From assembly GCF_025215495.1 (NCBI RefSeq), contig NZ_CP104302.1, positions 1,922,001 through 1,986,000 on the forward strand: 64,000 nucleotides of DNA, read 5' to 3'. Shown here piece after piece: positions 16,796 to 26,437 of this stretch. Source of the stretch: Mycolicibacterium brumae. Lineage in GTDB: Bacteria; Actinomycetota; Actinomycetes; Mycobacteriales; Mycobacteriaceae. Position 1 is the first letter of the stretch. Every line of letters starts with the position of its first letter. The translations under genes were made by a program, and so were the position numbers. The notes under the pieces were generated by a model, which made no database searches, was not told where the DNA came from, and worked only from the letters and a program-made list of their open reading frames with translations.

Positions 16796-17347
16796 TCAGC
16801 CGTTCTTCGCCAGTGTCGCCGAACACTCGACGGTGACCTCGTCGGCGACTTTCAGCGTGCCCATCATCAGGGAGAACGGTTTGAGGCCGAAATCGCTCTG
16901 CCGCAGCGACGTCCGGCTCTCCAGCCGCCACTGGCCGCCGTCGTCGGCGACGCTCACCTCCACGGTCACGGGCCGTTCGGCGCCGTGAATGCGCAGCGTC
17001 CCGGCCGCCCGGTACCCGCCGTCGATGGCGGTGACATCCTGCGAGCTGAACTCGATGGACGGGTATTTCTTGGCGTCGAACACCTTCAGCGCATTGGAGC
17101 GGACCACGCCCTTCTCCGGCCCGGACAGCGGGGTGACCCCACCCTCACCCTTGCGGACCTGCAGCGAGTCGACCTCGGCGGTCAAGCTCGCCGACACCGG
17201 CGCGCCGTCGACCCAGTCGGCCTGCGCCGACCAAGACGTCAGGTCGATGGTCAGCCGATGCCCCATCTTCGCCGCGCGCCCGCCGACACCGGTGAGTATC
17301 GTCAACGCGCCGTTTTCCGGACCGATCCGCCAGGATTCGTTGCTCAC
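16796..17347 (-). CDS. YceI family protein
   Basis: A 183-residue YceI-like lipocalin-fold protein, probably binding an isoprenoid or other amphiphilic molecule. The usual family landmarks are present: WRIGPENGALTILTGVGG at the N terminus, KMGHRLTIDL, ALKVFDAKKYPSIEFSSQDV and the closing SDFGLKPF strand. No signal peptide is visible, so it is probably cytoplasmic, unlike the E. coli periplasmic YceI. It starts ATG 17347 and ends 6 bp before deoC. It lies divergent to the TetR gene at 17401, which could regulate it. Confidence 0.88.
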   Translation of the reverse strand: MSNESWRIGPENGALTILTGVGGRAAKMGHRLTIDLTSWSAQADWVDGAPVSASLTAEVDSLQVRKGEGGVTPLSGPEKGVVRSNALKVFDAKKYPSIEFSSQDVTAIDGGYRAAGTLRIHGAERPVTVEVSVADDGGQWRLESRTSLRQSDFGLKPFSLMMGTLKVADEVTVECSATLAKNG

Positions 17348-17400
17348 CGGTTCACCCTATCGGCGGGCGAACGCACAGGTATCAACTAGCATCCCCAGTC

Positions 17401-18036
17401 ATGGGGGTTCGACCGGTTGACGCGCCGCATCGGTTGCCGAAACGTCTGCGCACGCGGGCGAAGCTGGTCGACGCCGCGGTCCGGCTGGTCGCCCACCGCG
17501 GTTACGAGAACACCACCGTCGACCAGATCGCCGGAGCGGTGGACGTCTCCCCGCGAACCGTCGCAAACCACTTCCCCAGCAAGGACCAACTGCTGGTCGC
17601 CCTGGTCGAGGGCATGGCCGCGGCGATCGAGGCCGAGTTCCTCCGGCTTCCCGACGATGTGCCGGTGCTGGCGGCGCTGTGCCGCGCGCACGCCGTCGCC
17701 CTGGAAAATGTCGCCAACAGCGGCGCCGACATCGGCGTGGACCGGGTCGCGGTGTTGCTGTCGACCGTCAAGGACGCCCCGCGGCTGCAGATGCAGATCA
17801 TGACCAGGCTGTTGGAGCAGGTCGCGGACCCGGTGGCCAGGCGATTGGGATTGGATCCGCGCGACCGCCAGGTGAGTCTGATCGCCGGACTCTGGGTGGG
17901 CGTGGCCCGCTGCGCCTGGAGTGACCTCGGCGCGGAGGTGACCGTTCCGGGGATGACCTCGCGGGACATGGCCCTATTGCTCAACGACCAGTTGCAGGAG
18001 TCGGTGGCCGCCATGGCCGCGCTCGGGCGCGGCTAG
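17401..18036 (+). CDS. TetR-family transcriptional regulator
   Basis: A 211-residue TetR-type regulator. The DNA-binding domain spans residues 17-63 (TRAKLVDAAVRLVAHRGYEN, then TTVDQIAGAVDVSPRTVANH and FPSKDQLL). The C-terminal ligand domain resembles the TetR_C_7/MftR-like form. The message is probably leaderless: TAGCAT at 17387-17392 is 8 bases before ATG 17401. It is divergent from the YceI-deoC-pmmB operon with only 53 bp between start codons, so it may control that operon as well as itself. The stop overlaps the convergent downstream gene by 4 bp. Confidence 0.86.
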   Translation: MGVRPVDAPHRLPKRLRTRAKLVDAAVRLVAHRGYENTTVDQIAGAVDVSPRTVANHFPSKDQLLVALVEGMAAAIEAEFLRLPDDVPVLAALCRAHAVALENVANSGADIGVDRVAVLLSTVKDAPRLQMQIMTRLLEQVADPVARRLGLDPRDRQVSLIAGLWVGVARCAWSDLGAEVTVPGMTSRDMALLLNDQLQESVAAMAALGRG

Positions 18037-18596
18037 ATACCTTGCCAGGTCTCGTCGATCATGTCGCCGACGTGGATGACCTGCGCCTTCTTCGACTCCG
18101 GTGAGTCAATCTGGTCGCAGACATGGGCGGCGGTGAAGCGGCGGATTTCCTCGTCCACGCCGCCGATGATCCGCACGATCTCCCCGCGCAGCGACTTCGA
18201 CGACACGTGCACGCTGATGTCCGACGGCCGCGGCTTGGCGACGTCGAGGATCAGCAACAGCGGCTCCGCGGCGCGGGCCACGGCGCGGACCAGCACCTCG
18301 CCGTCGACGTTGAAGCGCTGCTTGTCCAGCCGCAGGTCCACCAGCAGTTCGATGTCCAGCGGGATGCGGATGGTGAAGGTGATGGCCTCGCCGAGGTGCC
18401 GGGTGGCCTTCGGCTGGCCGATATTGACGTTGGCGGTCACCTTCGCCAGTTTGCCGGGCCCCTGGGCCATCGGCCCGAGGGTGAACGCGTCCCCGGCGAT
18501 GGCGGCGAAGGAGTCGGCGATGCGCTCTTCGGTCACCGCGACCTCGAAGAACTTGCGGCCCCACTCCTCGTAGGTGATGAACTCGTAGTTGTCCAT
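18033..18596 (-). CDS. Conserved hypothetical protein
   Basis: A 187-residue soluble protein starting MDNYEFITYEEWG, not assigned to a named family. It looks mixed alpha/beta: an N-terminal helical part (FFEVAVTEERIADSFAAIAG), a central strand-rich part with paired strands (AITFTIRIPLDIELLVDLRL, FNVDGEVLVRAVARA) that suggests a lipid-binding or beta-barrel-like fold, and a C-terminal helix (VDEEIRRFTAAHVCDQI). No signal peptide or membrane segment is seen. The start was chosen because long upstream frames have no coding character. It is convergent with the TetR gene and overlaps it by 4 bp. Confidence 0.72.
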   Translation of the reverse strand: MDNYEFITYEEWGRKFFEVAVTEERIADSFAAIAGDAFTLGPMAQGPGKLAKVTANVNIGQPKATRHLGEAITFTIRIPLDIELLVDLRLDKQRFNVDGEVLVRAVARAAEPLLLILDVAKPRPSDISVHVSSKSLRGEIVRIIGGVDEEIRRFTAAHVCDQIDSPESKKAQVIHVGDMIDETWQGI

Positions 18597-18694
18597 AGTG
18601 TCCAATACGTTCTCACGCCCGTCATCGACAGTTGGCGATTTCGCCGCACACCGGCAGCGGCGTGTTGGCCCCCGCCTGCCGTCGTGCGGAGGAT

Positions 18695-19339
18695 TCAGTC
18701 GTCCTCGCCCAGGATCGCCGCGACGATCCGAGTGGCCACGCTCTCGTTGTCGGGCCGGGCCATCACCCACGCGCTGACGAGATCGGTTGCGCGGACGGTG
18801 AATACCGCGGCGCTGACGCTGCTGGTGTAGACGACTGTCTGCGCGTCGGACTCCGTGACGGCGCCGCTGAAACCCGGCTGATCCGACGCCGCGCACTCCC
18901 GCAGGGATTCGACGCGCCGATCGAACACCTCCCGTGCCCGGTCGGCGTCCGAATAGGAGGCGACGGACTGATTCGCCAGGACGACCATCGCGACTTTCGC
19001 GATCACGGGCATCTGCACCCGGCCGGGTTCGGGGGGCTGCGTGGTTGGCGGGGGCGTGGGTTCCTGACCGGAGTCGCCGACCGCCCGAAATGACCGCCAG
19101 TCGTCGCCGTAGACCGAGCGGACCTCGGACAGCGCCTGGCACGGTCCGTACTGGTCGCCGTCGTCCTCGGCGGGCGCGCTGATGTCGAAATCCCGCTCGA
19201 TCCAGTCGGCGCCGGACAGTGTCCGAACCTGTTCGAGATCCAGCGGCCACAGTTCCGCCACCTGCTCGGACACCGGCGCCCGGCAACCCAGGCAGACCGC
19301 CAGCAGGCAGCCCAGCAAGGCGGCGCGGGTCGATGGCAC
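18695..19339 (-). CDS. Exported PknH-sensor-like (PknH_C) protein, probable lipoprotein
   Basis: A 214-residue exported protein starting at GTG 19339. The N terminus (PSTRAALLGCLLAVCLGC) is a short signal ending in a lipobox-like LGC, though the residue at -3 is atypical. The rest resembles the extracellular sensor domain of the mycobacterial kinase PknH, with two widely spaced cysteines in GPCQALSEV and LRECAASDQ, a proline-rich insert (PTPPPTTQPPEPG) and a VFTVRATDLVSAWVMARPDN core. It is encoded beside and divergent from a kinase gene, so it may share or compete for an extracytoplasmic signal. That role is inferred. Confidence 0.72.
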   Translation of the reverse strand: MPSTRAALLGCLLAVCLGCRAPVSEQVAELWPLDLEQVRTLSGADWIERDFDISAPAEDDGDQYGPCQALSEVRSVYGDDWRSFRAVGDSGQEPTPPPTTQPPEPGRVQMPVIAKVAMVVLANQSVASYSDADRAREVFDRRVESLRECAASDQPGFSGAVTESDAQTVVYTSSVSAAVFTVRATDLVSAWVMARPDNESVATRIVAAILGEDD

Positions 19340-19497
19340 GGCTCGATCGTATGGGCGCGCCACGGACCCGCCTTGCGCGAATTGCTGCGCGATCACCGCT
19401 GGGCGGTGTGTTTGACTTTCGGGGTGCGTTTGAACGAGCGGCCGAGCGGCCTCAGTACCCGTGATCGGGCTTCGGCCACAAAAGCGGGGGGTGCGCG

Positions 19498-21465
19498 ATG
19501 AATTTGGAACCGGGCGCGGTGGTGTCGGGATACACCATTGAGCGGCAACTCGGCAGTGGCGGCATGGGCGCGGTCTTCCTGGCCCGGCACCCGTCGTTGC
19601 CGCGCAGCGACGCACTGAAGGTGCTGTCCGCGGAACTGTCCCGAGATGACCAGTTCCGCAGCCGGTTCCTGCGCGAAGCAGACCTGGCCGCCACCCTGGA
19701 TCACCCCAATATCGTGCGGGTTTACACCCGGGGCCAGACCGAGGACGGCCAGCTCTGGATCGCCATGCAGTTCGTCGACGGCACCGACGCCGACGCCGCG
19801 CTGCGCGCCGGAACCATGACCCCGGCCCGCGCGGTGCGGATCGTCTCCGAGGTCGGCAAGGCCCTCGACTACGCCCACGAGCGCAATATCTTGCACCGCG
19901 ACGTCAAGCCGGCGAACTTCCTGCTGGCCGGTGAGCCCGGCCCGCGGGAACGCGTGCTGCTCGCCGACTTCGGCATCGCCCGCGCCCTGGACGACGCCAC
20001 CCGGCTGACCGCCACCGGCTCGGTGATGGTGACCGTGGCGTATGCGTCTCCGGAGTCGCTGCAGGGCCAGCCGATCGATTTCCGCTCCGACCTCTATTCG
20101 CTGGGTTGCACGCTGTACCGGCTGCTGACCGGCCGCGCGCCCTACGGCGCCGACGGCACCACCTCCGCGGTGATGATGGCCCACGTCAGCGCCCCGCCGC
20201 CGAAAATCACCGATGTGATGCCGGGCCTGCCGCCGGCAATCGATGAGGTTATCGCCAAGGCGCTGGCCAAGGACCCGGCCCAGCGCTACAGCAGTGGCCG
20301 TGAGCTCGCCGCGGCCGCGGCCGCCGCGTTTGGGATGGAGTCCCAGACGCCGGTCCCGCCGCCGTCGCAGTTCTCCGGACCGGTGCCCGCCCCGGGCCAG
20401 TTCTCCGGCCCCGTTCCGCCGACCGGCGGCTACCCGCCGTCCGGCCCGGCCTACGCCGCCGGCAACAGCGGCCCGAGCCCGCTGACCTACCCCACCAGCA
20501 CCGGTGCGCCGGCGCCCGCCAAGAAGTCGAAGAAGAAGTTGTGGCTGGCCGCCGCCGGCGTGCTGGCCGTGGTGATCGCGGTGGTCGCCGGCATCGCGTT
20601 GTGGCCGTCGGGCACCGCCGCCAAGGGGCCCTACCCCCCGCAGAACTTCGTGCACGCCTACGGGTCGGCCAAGATCGACGCGCGACCGTCGGCCATCGTG
20701 GCGGGAAGCCTGGGAGACGCTGACACGATCTTGTCGCTGGGGCTGCAGCCGGTTGGCTTGGTCGCGCCCGGTGGTGAAACGCCGAGTTGGTTACGTCCTC
20801 TGATCGAAGGCTCGCCGACCGTTATGGGCCGCGCCGACGCCGATGCGATCAGCCAGCTGAAACCGAACGTGATCGTAGACACTTCCTCGGACGCAAGCAC
20901 CTACGACGCGCTGTCCAAGGTGGCTCCGACGGTGGCCCGCCCGGCCGGCAACAAAGCATGGACGCCGACGGCACGCCTGAATTGGATTGCCCAGGTGCTC
21001 GGCGAGCAGACCGCAGCAGCCAAGCTGTCGACAGATCTGACGATGGAAGCCAATACCGTCCGACAGCAGCATGATTTCGACGAGCGCACGATCACAGTGT
21101 TCGGCTTCTCAACTTCCGGCCTGACGGTGATATCGCCGTCGTCGCCGACCGGCGGTTATCTGGAGGGACTCGGGTTCACCGTCGGTTCGGCCAAGGCGGA
21201 GTTCGGCGCCGGTCAGGTGGAGGTCCCCGCCGACACTTCGACGCTCAGCGATGTCGATAGTCAGTTCGTGCTGTTGCTGCGCACTGACTCGGGAGCGCGG
21301 AACGGCGGCTACGCAGGTCTGCCCAAGAGATTCTTCGAAATGCGGCCGACCGTGGTCATCGTCGATGACGCGGAGATCATCTCAGCGTTGACCTCAGCGG
21401 GACCGGCGGCTACCCGGTACCTGAATACGGCACTGGTCAATCTGCTGGCCAAGCAGGTCAAGTGA
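19498..21465 (+). CDS. Transmembrane Ser/Thr kinase with siderophore-binding-protein-like sensor
   Basis: A 655-residue receptor kinase. Residues 12-275 form a complete Hanks-type kinase: GSGGMG loop (19-24), lysine K41 in [14 protein letters not shown] (133-140), DFG (157-159), an activation segment with TATGSVMVT, and YASPE. A Pro/Gly-rich linker follows, then a lysine cluster and one membrane span at about 348-369. The roughly 280-residue extracellular part resembles type III periplasmic binding proteins of the FecB/FhuD class: [70 protein letters not shown]. This sensor type is unlike the usual PASTA, NHL or PknH_C domains. The stop overlaps the next gene (GTGA). Confidence 0.9.
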   Translation: MNLEPGAVVSGYTIERQLGSGGMGAVFLARHPSLPRSDALKVLSAELSRDDQFRSRFLREADLAATLDHPNIVRVYTRGQTEDGQLWIAMQFVDGTDADAALRAGTMTPARAVRIVSEVGKALDYAHERNILHRDVKPANFLLAGEPGPRERVLLADFGIARALDDATRLTATGSVMVTVAYASPESLQGQPIDFRSDLYSLGCTLYRLLTGRAPYGADGTTSAVMMAHVSAPPPKITDVMPGLPPAIDEVIAKALAKDPAQRYSSGRELAAAAAAAFGMESQTPVPPPSQFSGPVPAPGQFSGPVPPTGGYPPSGPAYAAGNSGPSPLTYPTSTGAPAPAKKSKKKLWLAAAGVLAVVIAVVAGIALWPSGTAAKGPYPPQNFVHAYGSAKIDARPSAIVAGSLGDADTILSLGLQPVGLVAPGGETPSWLRPLIEGSPTVMGRADADAISQLKPNVIVDTSSDASTYDALSKVAPTVARPAGNKAWTPTARLNWIAQVLGEQTAAAKLSTDLTMEANTVRQQHDFDERTITVFGFSTSGLTVISPSSPTGGYLEGLGFTVGSAKAEFGAGQVEVPADTSTLSDVDSQFVLLLRTDSGARNGGYAGLPKRFFEMRPTVVIVDDAEIISALTSAGPAATRYLNTALVNLLAKQVK

Positions 21466-22739
21466 CCACCCGACCAGGAACAACGATTGTGAAACGAGTA
21501 CCGATGCCGAAAACCAAACTGGCTGTGTTCGTCGCCACGGTGGGCATTCTTGTCAGCGGCTGCGCCGACCTCACGAATGGATCGGCAGTCCAAGATCCGA
21601 ACTTCGATGACACCGTTGCAGTGCCCGGGTTGATGGAACCGGGCAACTACCCGACGACCCCGCGCGAGCCGCTGGGTCTGGCCGAAACGCGGGAGCGCGG
21701 CGCCGCGCTTGAGGGACGTCGGATGCTCGAATACCTGCTCTATCCGGTCGAGATCGACCCGTCCATCAACAACCACGGTGGTGACAAAACCGGCATGCTG
21801 TGGAATCCGGAAGCCGCTGCACTTCGCCTCGACAACAAGGGGTTGCGATCGGCACTCGAGGCGCATGACTACGTGACGGGCTACTCGCTCACGGCCACGG
21901 AATTCACTGATGGCTCGCGGAAGAAGTACCTCCAGAACGCAGTGATGCGGTTCGCCACCCCGGAGGACGCAGCCGCAGCGGCCAAGGACCTGGCAGAAGC
22001 ATCCCTGTCCCAGAACGACAGTTACAGCGGCGACCCGTTGCCTATCACTCCGGTCCCGATCCCTCGTTACCAAGAGCCGGGTCGCGGGTACACCACCAGC
22101 GGCAGCGCCAGCTTCGCGGCGTCGTACGTTGCGACGGTGTTCGTTCCGCACGGCCCATTCGTGCTTGCCCCGACCGTGACGACCGTCGAAAGTATGGAGG
22201 CGACGACCAACCTGCTGGCGACGACGCTCGACAAGGAGCGCGCCGAACTCGACAAATTCCAGCCGACGCCTGTCGACAAGCTGCCGGAACTCGAGCGGGA
22301 TCCCACCGGTTTGTTGGTGCGCGTCCCAGAGAAACCGGAAGACCAGCTTGACGGAACTGTTGGACCGTATGGCCCGCATGGCGCATTGCAGTTCGAGTCT
22401 GACGTGTTGAAGTCTCAGAAGTTGTTCGCCGAGACCGGAGTCGACTTCCTCGGTGTCGAGTTGGTTTTCATCACCCGTGCAAAAGACCAGGAATCTGCTC
22501 AGCGACTGTTGGACTATTGGGCTGACGACATCTCAGAACGTGGATATGCGGCGTCGGACGCGCTGCCGGGGCTGCCGAATTCACGCTGCGTGACGAAGCC
22601 GGCATCAGGCGATTACGGCTGGCCGGACACGTGGTGCGGCGTGGTGCAGGACCGCCACGTGGTGAACTGGAATGGTCCGCAGGGAAATGACGTGCGCCAG
22701 CGGGTGACCGCCGCCTACATGATGTTGACCGCGCAGTAG
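21462..22739 (+). CDS. Mycobacterial lipoprotein (DUF7373-like family)
   Basis: A 425-residue lipoprotein. The signal peptide is [13 protein letters not shown] followed by the lipobox LVSGC (about residue 34). GTG 21462 overlaps the kinase stop by 4 bp; GTG 21489 is a possible alternative that leaves a more compact signal. The mature protein shares landmarks with the two lipoproteins at 25166 and 26438: an N-terminal [13 protein letters not shown] segment, a GRRMLEYLL motif, [20 protein letters not shown] and a YGPHGAL motif. Family naming as DUF7373-like is from memory. Co-expression with the two kinases suggests a cell-envelope partner in sensing; the mechanism is unknown. Confidence 0.8.
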   Translation: MTTRPGTTIVKRVPMPKTKLAVFVATVGILVSGCADLTNGSAVQDPNFDDTVAVPGLMEPGNYPTTPREPLGLAETRERGAALEGRRMLEYLLYPVEIDPSINNHGGDKTGMLWNPEAAALRLDNKGLRSALEAHDYVTGYSLTATEFTDGSRKKYLQNAVMRFATPEDAAAAAKDLAEASLSQNDSYSGDPLPITPVPIPRYQEPGRGYTTSGSASFAASYVATVFVPHGPFVLAPTVTTVESMEATTNLLATTLDKERAELDKFQPTPVDKLPELERDPTGLLVRVPEKPEDQLDGTVGPYGPHGALQFESDVLKSQKLFAETGVDFLGVELVFITRAKDQESAQRLLDYWADDISERGYAASDALPGLPNSRCVTKPASGDYGWPDTWCGVVQDRHVVNWNGPQGNDVRQRVTAAYMMLTAQ

Positions 22740-22756
22740 AAGACAAGGATCCAATA

Positions 22757-23527
22757 GTGACTGAAAATGCGAACCCCAACGAAGCCACACCGGGATCCGA
22801 GCCGGCCGCGCCGCCTCAGGCGGAGTCGACGTCGGTCCTGCCGCAGGCCGGGTCGCCTGCCGATGATCAGAAGACGCAGCAGATTCGCCCCGTCCAGAGC
22901 GGCTGGGCGCCGCCCGGGTCGCCGTACCAGCCGCACCAGCCGGGTCAGCAGCAGCCCGGCCCCTACCAGCAGGGCCCGTACCAGCAGGGCCCGCCGCAGC
23001 ACCCCTACCCTGGCTCCGGCCAGGCCCAACCGACCGGCGCTTACCCCCCGCAGCCCGGCTACGCCCCCACCGGCCCGTACCCCGGTGCACCGGCCCCCAC
23101 CTCGCAGGTCAACGCCGGCAGTGGACCGGTGCCGGCGCCCCCGCAGCAGCACGGCGCCCCCGCCGAGCCGACCGCTGAACCCACCCCGGCAAAGAGCAAG
23201 AAGAAGCTCCTGGCGATCGTCGGTGGCGTACTGGTGCTCATCATCGCGGTGGTGGCTATCACCGGATTCTGGAAGCCCGGCTTCTTCTGGACCCGCACCC
23301 TGGACGTTAACTCGGTGCAGGCCGGCGTGTTGCAGATCCTCACCGATCCGTCCAGCGGCTACGGAGCTTCCAACGTCAACAACGTCCTCTGCAATGGCGG
23401 TCAGAACCCCGTCGTCAAGACCGGACACACGTTTGACTGCACGGCCAAGGTCGGCGGTGTCGACCGCACAGTCACCGTGACCTTCCTCGACAATGCCGGC
23501 ACTTACGGCGTCGGCGCGCCGCAATAG
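22757..23527 (+). CDS. Membrane-anchored DUF4333 protein with Pro/Gln-rich cytoplasmic tail
   Basis: A 256-residue protein. Residues 1-145 are low-complexity, rich in Pro, Gln, Gly and Tyr, with repeats such as PYQQGPYQQGPPQHPYP. A single membrane helix follows a KSKKK stop-transfer (LLAIVGGVLVLIIAVVAITG, about 149-168). The C-terminal 80 residues are a DUF4333 domain, with two cysteines in VLCNGGQNPVV and HTFDCTAKV likely forming a disulfide outside the cell. Similar domains accompany mycobacterial kinases and may be phosphorylated on the tail. The stop overlaps the following kinase start by one base (TAGTG), indicating coupling. Confidence 0.82.
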   Translation: MTENANPNEATPGSEPAAPPQAESTSVLPQAGSPADDQKTQQIRPVQSGWAPPGSPYQPHQPGQQQPGPYQQGPYQQGPPQHPYPGSGQAQPTGAYPPQPGYAPTGPYPGAPAPTSQVNAGSGPVPAPPQQHGAPAEPTAEPTPAKSKKKLLAIVGGVLVLIIAVVAITGFWKPGFFWTRTLDVNSVQAGVLQILTDPSSGYGASNVNNVLCNGGQNPVVKTGHTFDCTAKVGGVDRTVTVTFLDNAGTYGVGAPQ

Positions 23528-25158
23528 TGCTACCCAGCGGCTCCTATATCGCCGGCTATCGGGTCCGCCGGGCCGTCGGGTCCGGTGGGATGGGCACGGT
23601 GTATGCGGTCGACGATCCGGCGTTGCCGCGGGTTGACGCCCTCAAGGTGCTCTCAAGCGAGTTATCCGCGGATCCGCAATTCCGTGCGCGATTCCTGCGG
23701 GAGGCGGACATCGCCGCGGTGCTCGATCACCCGAACATCGTGTCGGTGTATGACCGAGGCGAAACCCGCGATCGGCAGCTGTGGATCGCCATGCAGTTCG
23801 TCGATGGCACCGACGCCGACGACGCGCTGAAGGCCGGGACCATGACCACCCAGCGCGCCCTGCACATTGCGGCGGCGGTCGCCGACGCGCTGGACTACGC
23901 GCACAGTCGAGCCATGGTGCACAGGGATGTAAAGCCGGCGAACTTCCTGCTTGCCGGTCCGATCGGCGATGACGAGCGAGTCCTGTTGGGCGACTTCGGG
24001 ATTGCCCGCGCCCTGGACGACGCCGCCCATCACACCGCAACCGGATCGGTGATGGCGACCATGCCGTACGCCAGTCCCGAAGCGATCGAGGGCGTCAAGG
24101 TCGACGGCCGCGCCGACCAATACTCGCTGGCCTGCTCGCTCTACCGAATGCTGACCGGGCGATTGCCGTTCGACTCGGCGACCGGCGTCGCGGCGACCAT
24201 GATGGCGCACCTGACCGCTCCCCCGCCGCGGGTCAGCGAGACCGCGCCGTGGCTGCCCGCCGCGCTGGACGGCGTCTTCGCCACCGGGATGGCTAAGGAC
24301 CCCGCCCAGCGGTTCGGGTCGTGCCTGGATCTTGTGGCCGCTGCCCGGGCGGCATTCGGCACAGTGTCCGCCGATGGCCCGACGGCGGCAATTGCGGCTC
24401 TCGGGCACCCGAGTCCTAAAGCTTCGAGTCAGCGCAAGCGTTGGCTAGCAGTCGGTGGCGTGGCGTTGCTCCTATTCGGTGGCACGACCGTCGGCGTGAT
24501 GGTGACGGGCTCGGACTCCGGCCAGAATGGTCCGGTAGGACCTTCGGTGGAAGCATCGGCCGCGCCCATCGTGCCAGATGACGATCTGTCGAAGTTCTTG
24601 CTGAGCACGGAGGAGATCGACGCGATCGCAGGAACACCGCTGAAGGCGCAGGACCAAGACCCCTATTCCGATCTGTACGACGATTCCCGCTCAACCATGT
24701 CGGACTCGTGCACGAATGCGATGTATCCGCTGCAGAAGTCGCAGTACTCCAATAGCGGCTATTCAAAAGCGCTGAGCCAAAAATATGGCCAACCAACGGG
24801 CTCGGACGGTGTCGGGGTTATCCAGTCTGTCGTCGCGTTTCCTTCCGAGGATCTCGCCAAGGAAGCGGTCAACCGCCAACGTCAATTCTGGCCGCCATGC
24901 CTGGGCACGACTGGGTCGATTCCTCGACCGGACAACACGGCTGTTCGCGATAATTGGGCCATCAGCAAGGTTGACACACGTTCGGACGTGCTGACAGTGA
25001 CCAGCACTCGCGGTGTTGATCCGAAGTCTTGTCAACACGCGCTGGCACTACGGCGGAATGTGCTGATTGATACCTTTGTCTGCCGGTCCGGGGACGCTTA
25101 CTTTGATGACGCGAAAACCATCGCGACGCAGATCGCGGATCGGGTTCCGACTGCGTAG
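23527..25158 (+). CDS. Transmembrane Ser/Thr kinase with PknH_C-like sensor
   Basis: A 543-residue receptor kinase. The kinase domain (residues 8-270) is complete: GSGGMG (18-23), DALKVL lysine, HRDVKPAN (132-139), DFG (156-158) and YASPE. It is strikingly similar to the kinase at 19498, sharing LPR-DALKVLSSELS and RFLREAD blocks, so the two probably arose by duplication. After a short linker comes one membrane span (WLAVGGVALLLFGGTTVGV, about 307-325). The extracellular part resembles the PknH_C sensor domain: DSCTNAMYPLQKSQYSNSGY, FWPPCLGTTG, DPKSCQHALALR and IDTFVCRSGD supply four cysteines for two disulfides. The two kinases keep one catalytic core but different sensors. Confidence 0.89.
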   Translation: MLPSGSYIAGYRVRRAVGSGGMGTVYAVDDPALPRVDALKVLSSELSADPQFRARFLREADIAAVLDHPNIVSVYDRGETRDRQLWIAMQFVDGTDADDALKAGTMTTQRALHIAAAVADALDYAHSRAMVHRDVKPANFLLAGPIGDDERVLLGDFGIARALDDAAHHTATGSVMATMPYASPEAIEGVKVDGRADQYSLACSLYRMLTGRLPFDSATGVAATMMAHLTAPPPRVSETAPWLPAALDGVFATGMAKDPAQRFGSCLDLVAAARAAFGTVSADGPTAAIAALGHPSPKASSQRKRWLAVGGVALLLFGGTTVGVMVTGSDSGQNGPVGPSVEASAAPIVPDDDLSKFLLSTEEIDAIAGTPLKAQDQDPYSDLYDDSRSTMSDSCTNAMYPLQKSQYSNSGYSKALSQKYGQPTGSDGVGVIQSVVAFPSEDLAKEAVNRQRQFWPPCLGTTGSIPRPDNTAVRDNWAISKVDTRSDVLTVTSTRGVDPKSCQHALALRRNVLIDTFVCRSGDAYFDDAKTIATQIADRVPTA

Positions 25159-25165
25159 TCGCGCG

Positions 25166-26431
25166 TCAGCCTTGGGGAAGCAGTAGAAACTGCGCCGACA
25201 GCAGTTGTCGGATCCTGCGGGCGTCCCCGTCGTCAAATACATCGATCACATACTTGCCGGCGACGCTCTGGCAGTAATTGGACGTCAGATCGCGCGGAGT
25301 TTTACCATCACTGGCTTGGTAGCAGCGAGCCGTCGGGAACCCGTCGATCCCCCCGTCGAAGGTCCGGTTGTCTCCCTGCGCCTGAGCGGCCAGAGCCTCG
25401 GCGAGTTCTGTGGCGGAGGCGCTATCGCGGGTGAGGAAGATCCTGGTTCGGCGGATCAGCACGCTGGTGGTGCCAGAGCTTTCAAACGCCTCGGCTATCG
25501 CGAGCGGATCACCCTGGTAGGCGAGAGCGCTCTGCGGCCCGTACGTTCCCTCCTTGCGCGTCTCGTACGCGCTCGTGTCCCGATTGAACGGCACCGTGTG
25601 GGCAAGCAGGCCCGTCGGGTCTTCGGGGAGGTTGGCGTAGTCGGCGACAGGTGTGGGGTGGTACTTCTCCAGCAGGGGAATCTGGCGGTCGAGGATTCGT
25701 CCAACTAATGCCTCTCCGGTCCCGAAAGAGGACGCCAGCGAATCCAGCTCAGGGTCCCTACCGTTGACCGACTGCAACAACAGCAAATCGCCGCGCACAG
25801 TCACGGCGGTGAGAAACGTGTTACCGCGTCCGAACTCGCGGTTGACCATGACCGCGCTCGTCTCCGGATGTCCGGGGATCGCGGCCATGCGGGGATCGGT
25901 GCCTTTAGTGTCCGTCTTGGCGGCGGCAACCAGGGCGTCGGCATTGCGTTGGGCAGCCTCAGGGGTGTTGAATCGCAGAACCGCGGCCCCGCCGCTATAG
26001 GAGTACGACTCTTTGACCTCGTTTTTAAAGCCGAATCCGGCGACCACGTCATTCAGGTCCACCGCTTCTGCGACTTCGCTCTGATGGAAGTATTCGATCA
26101 GTCGTTTCGCTTGTTCGGTGAGAGGACCCGAGGCGTCGGGATATCCGACAGAGCCCTTGAGCAGACTGGGTTCGACCTGTGCGGGGCTCACCACATACTC
26201 GCCGAGGCGGATGGACTCAAGTCGTCTGCCGGCGTGGAAGCTACCGGCATTTCCAAGTGGGCGCACCTCAGTGGAGAAGGGGCCTGGATCCAGCAATACC
26301 GCATTGACCGCCAAAGGGTCGTGGTTCGGATCGCGAACGGGCATACCGGATTCGATGCTGGTGCAACCGCTGACGACTCCCAGTGCAGTCGCCGACACCG
26401 CTACCCGCAACCATGTGGAAACTGACCGCAT
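25166..26431 (-). CDS. Mycobacterial lipoprotein (DUF7373-like family)
   Basis: A 421-residue lipoprotein. The signal is RVAVSATALGV followed by the lipobox VVSGC. The mature part matches the neighbouring paralogue at 26438 throughout: PNHDPLAVNAVLLDPGPF, GRRLESIRLGEYV, LLEKYHPTPVADYANLPEDP and TYGPQSALAY. Near the C terminus, two cysteines in ARCYQASDG and NYCQSVAGKY probably form a disulfide. The gene stops 7 bp from the end of the convergent kinase gene and is 6 bp downstream of its paralogue, forming a two-gene operon. Function is unknown; location is the outer face of the cytoplasmic membrane. Confidence 0.8.
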   Translation of the reverse strand: MRSVSTWLRVAVSATALGVVSGCTSIESGMPVRDPNHDPLAVNAVLLDPGPFSTEVRPLGNAGSFHAGRRLESIRLGEYVVSPAQVEPSLLKGSVGYPDASGPLTEQAKRLIEYFHQSEVAEAVDLNDVVAGFGFKNEVKESYSYSGGAAVLRFNTPEAAQRNADALVAAAKTDTKGTDPRMAAIPGHPETSAVMVNREFGRGNTFLTAVTVRGDLLLLQSVNGRDPELDSLASSFGTGEALVGRILDRQIPLLEKYHPTPVADYANLPEDPTGLLAHTVPFNRDTSAYETRKEGTYGPQSALAYQGDPLAIAEAFESSGTTSVLIRRTRIFLTRDSASATELAEALAAQAQGDNRTFDGGIDGFPTARCYQASDGKTPRDLTSNYCQSVAGKYVIDVFDDGDARRIRQLLSAQFLLLPQG

Positions 26432-26437
26432 AGGCCT

